Positions 10,980 through 24,506 of a stretch of DNA of 64,000 nucleotides are shown one piece after another. The stretch's first letter is position 1. Every line of letters begins with the position of its first letter. Source of the DNA: Enoplolaimus lenunculus (Eukaryota > Nematoda > Enoplea > Enoplida > Thoracostomopsidae). The stretch spans positions 62,001-126,000 of the forward strand of contig JASANG010002035.1 of assembly GCA_030248215.1 (NCBI GenBank), written 5' to 3'. The notes beneath the pieces were generated by a model, which saw only the letters and a list, made by a program, of their open reading frames with translations, was not told the origin of the DNA and searched no databases. A program made the position numbers and the translations under genes.

Positions 10980-12674
10980 GTTGCGGGCCAGAAGCCAAGA
11001 TGGGGGCCGGGGGGCTCAGCCACCACGGAAAAATTTTGGCGCGCCTAGAAAATTTTCAATCGTGCTTGCAAGTCATTAAAAACCATTGAATGCACCTCCC
11101 GAAAATTTTTTAAGCCCCGCCAAGCAAGGTGAGCTGGCTACGGGTATATATTTAGGCGATTTGCACGGTTTGTTGCTGAGCATTTTATTGGCTCTAATTT
11201 TACAGCTTACTAAGCCCAGTGTTGTGCATTTATGATTTCAAAGCAATGCCTACAGCCCATCTAATCAAACCATTCAAAATAGAACATAATAATAAAACAC
11301 AGGCTCGTACCCAGCTCAACGTACCACAGAGCAAAACAATATTATGAGGGGCATGTTGCGAATTCATACTAAATCATTCATAGGGAAAAACATAAAACTG
11401 ACGATTTCGTACTCGGCCTAAATCAACACCAACAAACCGAAATTTAAACTACCGTTTCTGAAGCCAGCGGCGCAAGAGCTGATCCTAAAATGGAGAACAC
11501 ACTTGCCTGGGCGCAATATAAAATAACTTTTCTAATCATTTCCAAAATATTTTGTGGAAGCTAATCCCCAGCTGCTTCGCTGTCCGTCTCTGTCCACATA
11601 TCCGGCATAAAATCTAACTTTCTGCGGTTGATTTGAGTACCAACCAGAAACGAAAGTCTTGGCTGCGAAATGCAACACGTCATATTGCTTAGAAGTCAAA
11701 TAAACAACTGCAAAATATCTGCTTACAACTCTAAACTACAGTCATAACCCATAATGTACTGCAACTATAATCTATTCAGTAATATTGCGCAAAAAATTGT
11801 ACGCTAGTACACAGGGGCGGATCCAGGATCTCAAAATGGGGGGGGCAAATTTTCACAGGTAATAAACTTACTTTTGACCCATACACAAACCACGAACTAT
11901 TGTCACAAAATTGCTATATAATTTGTGTCGAGATGCTGTTGGGGGGGGGGGGCACGGCCGGGGTGGCCCCCATGGATCCGACATTGCTAGTACATCATTT
12001 TTGCGCACCCAGCGAAAAACGATCGTATACCCAGACGCAGTTAGGGACACTTTTACACAAGGGGCTCACAGTGGAATAAATATATCCCGTCCTGAAATTT
12101 GTTCGAAAACTAGAACCAAAACTTAGTTTTTATATAGTTGAAATTTTTTCACTTGCTCGCGAAAACATGATGATATACTATCTCCCGAATAAAATATTTC
12201 CCTACGCCTCACAGGCTGCAGTATCTTTACTGTCAACTGTCTCAGTTGTCACAGTCTGTGTTTTTTAAAAATTGCAACGCTAAGTATTGACGGATGTAAA
12301 TAAATTTTTCGCAATTTTCACTATGCATCATACATGTCTAAAAACGGAGTATGCAAGAAGCAGGGTGCCGCCGGAGGTGAAAAATACCGAACGCGGAGCC
12401 GGAGGTGAATCCGGGGATGAGGTAAAATTAAGGTCTTAAAATAATGATTTAATCGCAAATTTTAGCAATTTGGTTTGACGCTAATTTTTTACAAAATCTC
12501 GCCAATTTGCTTGTCATAATTGTAGCAAAAGCTGAAAGAAACTGCACAAAACAAATAAATATAAAATTTTGCATAATTTCACAATTAAAATTGCCGGAAC
12601 CAAAAGCAGAAACTCTACCGAAGCCGGCGCCGGAGCCGGTCGATTGCCTGAACGAGCCGCAGCCGGAGGTAGGC

Positions 12675-13083
12675 AAGGGGGGGGCTGATATTTATTTGGC
12701 GTGTCTAGAAGGTTCCCCCCTTGTTATTCGGTTACGGACTGTTATTTATTTTTAACCCACGCTCCGTCGCCCTTCGTTACTGATATATATCCGGTACTGC
12801 AATTGTCCGTGAAGTTAAACGTGTATTTGTCTTGTGTCAATAGCTTGAGCGATAATACAAGGTTATACTTAAAATAACTTACAAATGTACTTTAAAAATT
12901 TAAGTACCCTTTAAACTTTCGAACTCATATTATTTGGTCCTGGAGTCATTTATGCGCTACGATTAGGGTTAGTTGACATTTATGGACTCTAATTAGGGTT
13001 TAGGGACTTTATCCGCTAACGGACTCTCGTAAGGGATGCGGACTTCTGTTGATTCGGACTCAAAATGGGAACCCCCTCTTGAT
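12675..13083 (+). mobile_element. Tc1/mariner-like MITE, family C copy 2
   Basis: Shares GACTGTTATTTATTTTTAAC, TTTGGTCCTGGAGTCATTTA and TCGGACTCAAAATGGG with copies 3 and 4. Both outermost termini are lost, so the ends are approximate. Confidence 0.65.
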
Positions 13084-16000
13084 ATCTACTTGTACATGAT
13101 GTTTTCTCGTATCATACATTTTTATAGCTGCCAACGGATTGGACAGGTTCAGGATCGCAGAAAAGTTTGAAGCAGCCATATAGCTTACGAACCTTAATGA
13201 AACTATTTTTACCTAATCAATTCAATTATTATTTACAAAAAATGCTTCCGCGACCGTTCACCACCTGTCCCTTGGACACTGGGCCTTGAGACTACGCTTC
13301 ACTGGCTCCTACTATGATCAGCCCCTGAATACAGAGTCAATGTACCGCTAGAGAACACTGCAGCATTAATTGTTTATATGAACATAAAACGTATTTTCTC
13401 ATTGTAAAAAGGAACAAAATTAACAGAACCCGGGCTTTGTTGAAGGAAACTGTTTGTGTAACCGGGGCATTTACCCATTTTGTATCTCATATCGTAAATT
13501 GTAAATTTTCAATCGAAAACTGCACAATAAATGTTGTATTTTGAGTGGTCCGCAGCGGTAAGATACAATTTATTGTTTCACTGTTTGCCTGATAAAAGAT
13601 GGGACTGTTTGGCAAAGCGCTTCTGCTTAACTTCAAAGGGACTTGTGTATTTGTTACAATGCATGTAACCTCAAACTAACGGCCAAGGTACAATTGGAAT
13701 TCCGGCTCCGATATATAAATTCGGCAATTTTCACTATCCGGCTCCGGTAAAAAAATCCGATATTTCTTTACCGAAATTTTCCGGTATTTTCGGTATATAT
13801 ATTCAAAACTTTCTCATTCGAAAATTTAACAAAATTTGGTATATTATTCTAACTTATTTTTTAAATTGCCTGCGCTTGTATTGCCAAAATTTTCAATTTG
13901 TGTCATACTCCACAATTTGTCACGTTTCCCAGCTATTTGCTTTTGTTTCAGGAATTTGGCATTCTAAATGGTCGGTGTGCTTACACATAGGATTTGAATT
14001 TTCATTGATGTGCGAGTGTGCAGAAGAGCCAATCACAAGTATTTAACGTACCGCTAGCGACAAATACTTCAGCTGCGTCTCCAAGATTTAATTCAACCAG
14101 AAACCGATTGCGTCTACGAATAATAGCACTCAGTCATTTGTACGAAGCCAGATTTGAGTTAATTTCAATGTTGTCAGCATAGCACAAGTATTAGAATGCT
14201 CGTCGTCATTGAACTTAAGATTCTCTAAAATTCACTAAAATACACTGAGGTGCCTTTAGGTTCTGTTCAAACTGAAATCGAGGATCTACAAAACACAAAA
14301 AATTACGTAAAAATTTAACTTTGTACCGCTAATCATAATTAAACTATTGTCCCACTTTAGTGATAACATACGTAACTTTAAAATGAATTTTTGGTAACAG
14401 TACTTTTTGTTTTCCGGTTCCAGTATTTTTTAACGTTCTCATTCCAGGTGGGATTCCGGTATTTCATAATTCCGGTTACACCCTGCTAGTGGCTGATCCA
14501 GGGTTGATGGGGAAATGTATCGCAGATCGTGAAATACGAATAAACTTGTAAATATGGAAAATTAATCTTTCAAACATTAAAAATCTGGGTTCTTGAACAG
14601 TTGTACTGCCTTCACAGGCTTAAACTTGAGACTAAGGCTAATCGCAAACCTAATCATAAGTCCACACCTAAGACTAAGTCTATATCCAATACTATACTAA
14701 AATCTGAAAAGCTTCGAAAACTGAGTGGAGGCCTATAAACAGATAAAACTTGAATTACACCTATGGCGCTACTACAACCGCAATGCGACCACCGAGAAAC
14801 AGCTACAAAAGTCGAAAGTCAGTTTGTTTTGCTTGAGACAATGTCCAATTTTTCTAGTCGTTTCCTGCAAATTGCATGAAAAGCAGCAACAAGTGAAACG
14901 AAAACGTTTAGTAATCAATATATACTTAAAACACCATGAAATACCTACAACCTTTCCCATGATTACAAGTTTTACAAAATACTACACAATAGTTAGAAAA
15001 AATTCTACACAGAACAACTGGAAAATATATAAACAGAGTAATAAAGTCTTTAAGTTGTAAAATATATAAAAACAACACAAGAATCAGATTTTCTCTAGCA
15101 TGGATTGCATTTATCAGAAAACAACAAAGTGATTTAGGCTCTTGTTTACTTCCGCTACATTCAAACACAACTGTTATGTTTAAGCTTAGGTTCAGGCTTA
15201 GACTTTTAGGTTAGGTAAAGGGTTTAGGCAAACGTCTTGGCTTAGGCTTAGACTTAAATTTGTGGGTGGAGTTTACAGGATTGTTTTCTAGTATCCAACC
15301 TCATTTTCAACCGAAGTGGGCTTCAAATGACATTTTTCGAATTGTACAGCGAAGCTTTTATAAGTTGAACGCTAGCTCGCCATAGGCCATACCCACCTTT
15401 TTATTGATCAGACTTTAACGCTTACTTCAAACTTATAAATCAACAACGCTCATAAAAAAAGTTCCGTCTTTAACTCCTCACTCATTCATATATACAAAAA
15501 GTCTCCAAGCTTGACTGAAATAATTATACACAGGCATTAGGCTTGCGCTTAGGCTTAACCTTAGAAAAAACAATAATCAGTAATGTCGTGACAATGAGAC
15601 CTTTGCTTCTTATCATATTAACATTACTGTGAAGGAAAGTAAAAAACAAACTTTATAATACATGTTTAAACTCAAAACATCTGCAGCTGTTCAAACTGTG
15701 AAAAATCTGCTGGTATCACGACAATTCGCCATCCGCTAACATGTAATAATTCGAAATTTCATCAACTCAACAATCCGTTGCCCATCAGTATGCTTATCCT
15801 TAGGCTTAGGATTAGGATTACGCTGAGGATTATGCTTATATTTATTCATTGGTTTTAGGACACCGTTGGGCGACAGTGTTGTCGGGCGACGAATTGTCGT
15901 AAAATTCAAAACGCGTACCCGAACAATTTTCAGCTGGCAGATGTGGCTAAATTTATAAAATGAAACGTAGCACACCGTCCAAACACACAAACAAATGAAA

Positions 16001-18184
16001 TTGTCCACGGTAAAATCTCGATACAGAGAAGGTTTAAGCCAAACATATATTTAAATTTAATTACTCCAACATAATATGCAACAGATGTACTTTTGCTTGC
16101 TATTTTCAATTTGAACATCACACGAATGACACCGCTAATAGACGGATTTCATTGTTGAATAGACTTACGACATTATGCCAGTGTTCTCAAATGTATGTAG
16201 AGTACCTATCGCCAGTTGATAATAGCTCATGTAAATTTCAATAAATGAACAGCTTCGTAAATTGGTCCTACTAGTAAGCCAAATTTTACGTTTGTATCTG
16301 CTTCAGTTCGTTGGTTTGAAACAAAATTAACTGGTGACTGGTAATACACACATTTGAGAATACAAGCCTTTGTAATTTCCGCAATATCATGAGTGCACCA
16401 CGTGACTTTAGAGTGTAGTACATTGCACACTGAAGCCGGTGTACTCCATGATATTGTGGAATTTGCATTACACTTAGCGACAGATCGCTATAATTAGCAT
16501 GGGTTACAATTTCAATTTTACAGCTCAATCAGGTGATTTCAATTAAAGGCACATAAAAATCAAACAGCGGCGTGAATGAGTCAAAAATCAACATTTTATG
16601 TGGTCTGTTAACTCTTCTTGTTTAACACATCTGATCTTCGTAAAAGTTAAGTTAAAGAAAACAGGGATATAATGATAGTCTGAAGTTTGGTTCAATACCG
16701 TTTATAGCGGAGTAATCATATTGGTATCCAAGGCACACTGGAGGTAATTGAAAGTCTTCTCATATGTGAGTATTATAGTTCCATATTCGTCAGATTATTT
16801 GAAACATTTTGCACAAAAGCTCTCATGGTTGCATTGACCAAGTTTAAAGATACTGCCAGTGCCAGAGCAGGCTGGTGTGCCCCCCAAACTTCCAGGGTGG
16901 GGACTCTTTGCGATGATCAAAATATTTTTCAAATTATAGATTTTCAATACATATAGAAGTTGAATATTAATGGTTATTTTTGGTCTAAAATCTTGTTAGC
17001 ATGAGGGTTCCTGTTTGTGAGTCCCCCAAATTGAGGTATTGGGGTGGCCGCTCGGGCCTTATGCTGTGTATTTAGCTGTAAACGGTAACGTAATCGTTTA
17101 AATAGTTTGTTGACATATGATATGCAACAACAATGGCAACACGAGCAATTTATGAAATTAATTTAAATGTCAACAAACCACACGTTTGAGAAACTTTCGC
17201 ACAAAAACATGTAAACAAAAGATGTCAATTATCCCTGGAAGACTTATGTATTTCAGGTCTACTAAATGCTGTGTTGCGAAAAACAATTTATATTCAGAAA
17301 ATGCTTATGTCAAATCAGCCACTTTAATTTGAAAATCAACTTGAAACCGAAGTGTGAAACCAGTTGATCTCAACATTGCTTCCAAAAATCAGCCATAAAA
17401 ATCAAACCATTTTGAATCCACTACCCGCTACACTTCGACATGGGTCTTTTCTGGATGTTGCTTTATTAGAAAATTAGTGCCACTAGACAAATTCTAAAGT
17501 TTACAAGCCACGAATTATACAATAATTTAGCATTTATGCTAATTGCAGACAGGCATATTACCTTCAGACCAGCTTGGCTCTCGTACACTTTCGGCGACGC
17601 TGAACCAAGGGCGTTCCCACGCGATGTATTGGTGGGCCACGTTCTCCGAATTTGGCTGGTGCCCCCATATAGATTCGGACGAAAAGTAAACAATCTTATT
17701 GAATTTCTATTGTACGTGCACGCTAAATTACTCGTTGCTGCACCCAAAATTATTCGTTGCTCCACCCAAATATAATTTCCTGCGGACGCCCTTGCGTTTA
17801 GTCTCAACCTAATGTTTGAGAAAAGTCTACCTACTGTTAACCAAAGCGTTTGTGTAAGTCTGTGCCTGAGCGTTTGCCTAAGCCTAGTTTTAACATTGTA
17901 TACGGAGGAGATTGTACAAGAGCTTATCAATCTGTATTCTATCAGTGGTTACACGTGCAAGCGCAGGGTACAGCCTCTCAGCAGGAATTTTTCTTGTACC
18001 AATGCATGAAATATACTAATCAAATGTCGTTTTTTAAATGATTGCGTGCCTTTCGCCATTGCCGTAACTCATCAAAGGTGGCACTTCTTATCAGCACGTT
18101 GGCAGCGTAAGACTTTAACAATGTTCTTCACTAATTATGAAATTTATTTACTTGTAAAAAACACGAATCACAAGATAAGACTCA

Positions 18185-18598
18185 TTAGGATGGGAATGTA
18201 CTTGTTGTATGGCATCGGTGCAAGATACTCGTTGGGATTGCAATTTGTTTACAAACTGCAATGCGGGGCAATTCGACCGGTCGCCTTCGTTGCCATATAG
18301 AACCTGAAGGCGCCAGAGTAAAATCAGGCGGAACCGGACAATACAACACGGTGCCGGACGTCCGGTGATTGCGGACAGCATTAAAATAGTCAAAAAGCAT
18401 AGTGTTACACGCCTTACGCGGAAGTTTAAACTTCTTTTCAAAACACAAATTTGTGGCTCGTGTGTAAACCCAACAACAGAAAACAAAACCTGTAAAACCT
18501 ATAACCCCGGTCATCACAAAACAAATGAACAAAAACAGATCACACGCTGCAAAGTATACTTTCAAAACCCGAACATTAGTCACCAGCGACGAAACAAC
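18185..18598 (-). CDS. Candidate terminal exon of an unrecognised membrane protein
   Basis: An open frame of about 138 codons on the minus strand ending in TAA at 18187-18185, with an AATAAA signal about 37 bp beyond (18148-18143). Reading with the coding direction, a hydrophobic stretch (LFLFICFVMTGVIGF, then VFCCWVY) is followed by a basic, Cys-containing domain (KKFKLPRKACN, then YCPVPPDF). There is no convincing ATG at its start, so it would be a last exon; possible acceptors ending in TAG lie just upstream. Overlapping open frames on both strands weaken the case. No family recognised. Confidence 0.3.
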   Translation of the reverse strand, partial: VVSSLVTNVRVLKVYFAACDLFLFICFVMTGVIGFTGFVFCCWVYTRATNLCFEKKFKLPRKACNTMLFDYFNAVRNHRTSGTVLYCPVPPDFTLAPSGSIWQRRRPVELPRIAVCKQIAIPTSILHRCHTTSTFPS

Positions 18599-20347
18599 CG
18601 TTTATACTACTAGTATATGCAATCTTGTACCCAAATATAGGATAACCCTTACCCCACGGGCACCACTAGAATATCGCGTTGGAATGTACAAGTAGAGGCT
18701 GTTGAGAAAAACGTATAATATGGTGACAGTCGACAACCGTAAACAATATTTCTTAGCCTGTACCCGCTTCAAGTAACAAATCACTTAGGAACTCCAAACG
18801 GCCTGCTGCAGCACCCCCTTACACGCTTTCGCCGGAGCCTATACCCCAAGCTCCACAACACACAACCAAGTGGTCACAGTACTATTCCGGTTCATTCTGA
18901 ACTCAGCCGCAGCACTCTATACAACCTCAAAACCGAAACATACAACTATGCATGTACTGCAAGAACATATATAGCTTCACTTGTAAGCCAAAATAAACTT
19001 ACCATTAGCCGGTATGTATCTTAAGCTGGCTATGGGCAAAATAAGAGCTTGACAAACATTTAGATCGTTGGTTAAGCTTTAGTGATATGAACGGACATAC
19101 AGCACATGCTTTAAAACAACAAATGGTCCGAAAACATGATATCAGTAAATATAAATAATTTTGGCTTTCAAAAATGTTTGTATATATACTACTTGGAAGT
19201 TTTTTGCTTCGATAAAGGGTAGATACGTATGGAAACAGATACTAGCTGTGGTTGCCCGACTTGTTTTACTCAAATGGTCTTGATAAATCTTTAGCACAAA
19301 ATTTCTGTTTTGATCCCTGTTGAGGGGAGCTTAGGTCCGGATAATCCCTTGTATCCGCCAGTGGCACACCTCGATTTCTTCTGTCATAACGAATTAGGAA
19401 TTAGCTGGTGAATCAGTTAAAAGTTGCCTTTATCCTAAAGGGAGGTACTTTTTACGTGGGGAAAACTTTGATAATTTGGGAAGGAAAACGTCTATAAGCT
19501 GAACCTACTCTACATTTTGCTTACATTGAAGCCCATACATATATTAGCTGGCGCGGTGGGCGCAGCTTTAATATTAGTGACTACACCTTTAAATGACTTA
19601 ATGATTTTTAAGCTGCAGTCACTTAAGTGAAAAATTGCAAATTATAATTAAAAATTTAGCATGATTTTATAATATATCAACACTGTTAATACACTGGTTT
19701 AAAGTTTTACGGAACGTAAGCCAGTTTACTGGTTTTGGACGACATCTTAAAATTGAGTGTGTACTAGTTTCTATAACCATGGTCGGAGAAAAAAGTTACA
19801 CACATATGCACTTATATATGCATATATATTATATCGGTCGGCACCGAATCCACGATTTGACCGAATACGAATCTGAATGCAAACCATTGCTAATTTGCCT
19901 AATCCGAATCCGAATCCGAATCTTAAATGTTGCAAATTTCAGTTATATCATAATTTATCTCAGAATATCAACAGCAATGCTAACCGTATTACTTTTAAAC
20001 GTTAATATACTTTGGGCCCAACCTCAGTTCTGAGATTGTGCCAGGAAATAAAATTTTTTAATATTAATATAACAAGTTATTCAAAATTTTAACTGTTTAA
20101 AGCTAAAAACATATTACAGAACATTGTTGGATTCGGCTTTTGGATTTGGCTTTTTCACAATCAAATCCAAATCCGAACCACAAATTTGTGCCTACGACCA
20201 CTCTGTAGAATGGTATTCAATTCAATCGAACTGAATCAAACTAGCGAGTTTTTCATGACCAATTCAGTGGAATAATGAATATATTTATTTCAGGTTGCAA
20301 TGCATTATACCTATATCTCATTTTAAATCTGCCATGTTTGAGTTTTA

Positions 20348-20508
20348 GGCTAATGTAAAGAACATGGGCGGAACAGTATTATAAGCATATTCCTAAGCCT
20401 AAGCCTAAGCATAAGCCTAAGCAAAGCAAAAAAATTAGTCTAAAGCTTAAGCGTATTCTATTGCAGTCCCACACAAAAACGTTCAGCCCTTGATCGTTCA
20501 CATCGGCC
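20348..20508 (+). mobile_element. Telomere-hexamer MITE, family A copy 2
   Basis: About 161 bp running from GGCTAATGTAAAGAACATGG to TGATCGTTCACATCGGCC. Interior: CAGTATTATAAGCATATTCC, then AAGCCT repeats, then AATTAGTCTAAAGCTTAAGC. Both inverted ends are present, which makes this one of the best copies for defining the family. Confidence 0.8.
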
Positions 20509-21577
20509 GAGTTTTACAACGCTACATTATTGTCCAATAGCTGTGATCCATTTCCACGTACTGAAACTATTTGTTTTTGCTAGTTCGAATACAGCGGTGC
20601 GTTTGTTTGCTCTAAAACATTAACACAAAATCGAACGCTCATTGCTAAGCATTACCGCCTCCATATTCAGTAGCTGATGAAAGATTTATTTTAAACATGG
20701 GTGGTGTATCTTTGCAACAGGTTGTAAACACGGAACGAAAAGCGGGTGGATCGAGTAGGCATCAAAATATTTTAACTCCGTGTGTTTAGCTTTCATTTTG
20801 AATATCGCAGCTAAACTTTATTGCAAATGTAGAAAACAAAGGTTAATTTTGGCATAGAATTTGGCTTATATATTTTCTATACTCTGTCAGTCAGTTTTTA
20901 CGTAAAATATATGAAAGCACGTTAGCGATTTTGTGTTTTCGCGAACTCGCCTCACAGCGATGTCGTGTTTCGATTATTGTTCTCTGCTTTTTTCATTTGC
21001 ATATGTATTTTGCATTACATGTGCATGTGTATCCAAGATAAAGCTGCAGTTGTGTTTGGTACCCCAGCTCCGCGACCATTTTAGGATCAGCGTATTTTTA
21101 AAGGCAGCATCACAAAAAGTTTGTCGAGCGACTCACAGAACCTGTTTAAATACTATAAACTTACATAACTTAATTACAATTGTAAATTTTTAGTGCTAAA
21201 TGTGTTTTGCAACAAATTTCACTTGTTAAAACTTTACTTTCGAAAATCTTATATGTTTTATGTAACATAAGTAGCATGTACCTCTATTTTCTATCTACTG
21301 CTATTCTACCAAATATTTTCGGTAGGATCGTGTTTTGGTGCCTAAAACCAAATACAATATTAACGCTCGTTTGTAGCCGAGAATTTTCCCCGAACCCCAG
21401 AATAAAATAGGTTTCACGTAGACGAGGTGGATCAATGACATTTAATTAAATTTCATCTGAGAAATTATACTCACATCTTGTGGAAAGTTTGTCGTATGTA
21501 TTCAAAAGTAATACGTACAACAGTTGCTCATAAAACGTAATTATTTTAACAGTATCCTTTTCTGTATAAAGCTTATG

Positions 21578-21672
21578 GTCCATGTATAGAACTGGGCCGA
21601 AACAGTGCATAAGCATATTCCTAAGCCTAAGCCTAAGCCTAAGCCTAAGCCCATAAGCTTAAGGATGAGCCT
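21578..21672 (+). mobile_element. Telomere-hexamer MITE, family A copy 3 (left half)
   Basis: Left terminus GGTCCATGTATAGAACTGGG followed by GCATAAGCATATTCC and five or so AAGCCT units, then AAGGATGAGCC. The right half is absent. Confidence 0.7.
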
Positions 21673-21853
21673 ATTTCACAATTTTCAGTTAAATTTTGTA
21701 TTCTCAATTTTAGAAATTGAATTCAGTTGTATGATACCGTGGTTCGCAAAAGCTGTGTTACCAAGGTTGTCACAAGCTATTCTATTATTTTTGTCTTACA
21801 TACTGAGTTAGCCATAATGATTGACTTTGAGCAAAAGTAGCGTGATTTGAGTG

Positions 21854-24468
21854 ATGGTTTCGAGATTTATTGAAAACCTTTGGTCTGCGACTACTATCTT
21901 TGTTTCAATAGCCCTGCTTTTTTTACTGATAATTGACATTTGGAAAACAAAAACCATGTACTCTCAAAAACAACCGGATGTTCCGCCACAATATGTTAAT
22001 GTCTCGTCGCGGAACGCAATCAACAGGATCAATGTGTACCGTGCCCGTCCACTGACCACTGAGTTTACACTGCCCGCGTATACCGACGACTTTTTTATTG
22101 TTCATCCAACCCTTGATTGGTGTTCGGAAGTCACTGACAGGTAAAATGTTTCGCAACATTCGCTTGCGCAACAAAGGTAACTTTTTTAAGACGGAAAATC
22201 GCTTAAGAGTTCGATTGGAAAATATATGTGCTGATTCAGTGAGAGGGGGGTTAATTCAGTAAATACCGTCCTCAGTTTATAACCACATTTAAAGTTACGG
22301 CTTAGGCTTATGCTCAGGATTTAGGTTTAGGAATAGGCTTAGGCAACGCGATTAACTCTTGTACACTTTTCCCTAATCAAAAGCGTAAGGTTATACCCAG
22401 GAATCGTACCAAAAATACAAAGCTGTTTTCGCGTTTTAAAAATACTTTAATTGATGCGAAAATAGCATTGATAAACGCTAAAAACATTTCCGTTATTAAT
22501 AATACCGTTTTAATACACAAGTGGTTCATTTTAGAGTTTCTTCGCTTGCCTAAAAGCATTTTGAAACGTACTGTTTGAAACGCCGAAAACTGTTTAAGAG
22601 GGTGTTCTTTTGGTGACACTTCTCGGAAGTGTAACCGTAAGTGTTTGCCTAGGCGTGTTAAGCTTCAGCACAAGCCTGAACAAAATGACGGAAGCAAGTA
22701 TCCAAAAACATTTTAAGCCTAATCATAAGCCTTTGCCTAGATCTCTTAAAAGCTTAAACACAAGCCTTATAGCAAAATGCTGAAAGAAAGTGTCGCCGAA
22801 AAGTCTTGAAATGTTTTAGTCAAATTTCTCCAAAAATCCTCTACCTGGTTCTATCATCGATCAACGAGCCATCGCAGCGAATGCTTGTTCGAACGACATG
22901 GATGTCACAACTGGTCGACGAACGCGCCTATTTTATCATTGGAATGCCAAGCCAGTACGACGCTAAAACATTAGAAATAATATTAAAAGAAATTTCAATG
23001 TATAACGACATAATTATGTGCCGATTTGTCGATACGTATCATCATTTACCGTTAAAAACGCTCGCAATCACGTATTTCGCGGCGCGTAAATGTCCTGGAA
23101 TTGATTTTGTGGTCAAAGTTGACTCTGATATTTATATATTTCAAAATAACTTGTACCATTATTTGCATAAATATTGGACACTGCAAGACGAGAACGCGAA
23201 CGCTAAACCGATGCTTTTCGGACACATTTCTGTTGGTGCTCCGGTGATACGTGACGTCGGCCATAAATGGTAAACCAAAAGTTTATTAAAAATACTACTG
23301 AAGAGAGGCTGAACAGAGACGCAACCAATATTTCATTTTGGGATGGTAAAAATTTCATAGAAAAGTTCTTTCCGAGTATTAAGCGTAGCGAGCGAGAAAA
23401 TTTAATTACATCCAAACTCTTCCGCCCCTGTTGTTTGCATTAGCCCAGGTGTTTTCGCTTCTATTAACAGCTTCAGGGTTTTTTCACAGCATTACAATAT
23501 TCTAAATTAGAACTATTTTCGTAGTCTCTCGATTCGTTTTCGCACTTTCCTTGTTGACATTCCGGAAATGACGTCATGACTTACGCCCCTGATGTCAAAT
23601 ATTGTGTTCTCAACGCGGAAAGTGTAAGAGAAACATGCATTAGTTTATTACGTAGCGATAAAATGGTTTAAACATCTAATTTAAAGTTATATAATTCACT
23701 GTAGTTTAGTATCACCAAGAGTGCATAATTCAAGAGTGTGCAAGTCTTGGGATTTAGCATTGTACAAAATATAGCACCGGGCGTTGCGTTTTTGGCCGAC
23801 CCCCCCTTGTTTAAAGAGGGGTCGCTATTACATCAATATTACTCCTAAATTAAACTATAAGGGGAGCATGTTTGACGCCGGTTACATAAAGTGCCATGGT
23901 TCGATCCCGTTGTACCCCCATCTACATAAATGGGAGTAGGCCAAAAACACAACGCGTGACAGGTACATTCTTTCTACACAGAATGTAACCAGTTGCATAT
24001 TCTTGTTGAAGTATGCATCATTGACTCTTGGTATCACCAAAATGTGATTCATTTTAATGCTAAACACAGCATGCCTGTTTGCGCTAGCATATTTTGCTAC
24101 ACAGGCTTTTTGGAACCGTTTCCTTCGTAAGATTGCAATCTTATCTAGTAGGATTTTGGCACCAGAGCAATACAATTTTTAAGCAGTCTTGAAAGAAATG
24201 AAGGATATGAAAGATCATCACAAATATGAAGCTCTTATTTGAAATATTGTATTCCATTGATGGACGTAGTCAGGGGGTTTCAAGCGTTCACTTGCGATTT
24301 TTATCACGGGGTTATAGGCATTTTTTCAGCTAACACAACAAATCCCTTTCAAAATTTTAGTATGAGGTGCTCACTCTGTCCATAAACCTAGTTATGCCCG
24401 TAATTCCATCATATTGAAGTTTTGACAAGCATGGAATTGAAGTAGTAAACATATTGTAAATAAAAACA

Positions 24469-24506
<38 letters not shown>

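Larger units (their letters stand above)
9487..18184. other. Repeat-rich intergenic region
   Basis: No exon can be supported across this stretch. It contains a CAGTGGCG MITE (9829-10040), two Tc1/mariner-like MITEs (10575-10979 and 12675-13083), CCGGAG-rich low-complexity blocks (about 12360-12680, 13700-13800 and 14400-14490), and degenerate TTAGGC arrays (about 14620-14700, 15180-15260, 15537-15563 and 15785-15840). A 60-bp imperfect direct repeat occurs at about 10237-10300 and 10462-10526. A GC-richer block at 17560-17780 has overlapping open frames on both strands and stays unexplained. A GGGGG/CCCCC-rich element sits at about 16862-17062. Confidence 0.55.
18600..21853. other. Intergenic region upstream of the GT31 gene
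   Basis: Mostly AT-rich unique-looking DNA with two family A telomere-hexamer MITEs (20348-20508 and a left half at 21578-21672). An open frame from ATG at 20960 starts with a hydrophobic, Cys-rich stretch (MSCFDYCSLLFSFAYVF) that could pass for a signal peptide, but neither a splice context nor a family supports it. Confidence 0.5.

Noticed and set aside
17466-17930. A 154-codon minus-strand frame in a GC-richer block
   Set aside because: A comparable frame is open on the other strand, there is no start or splice context, and no family is recognised.
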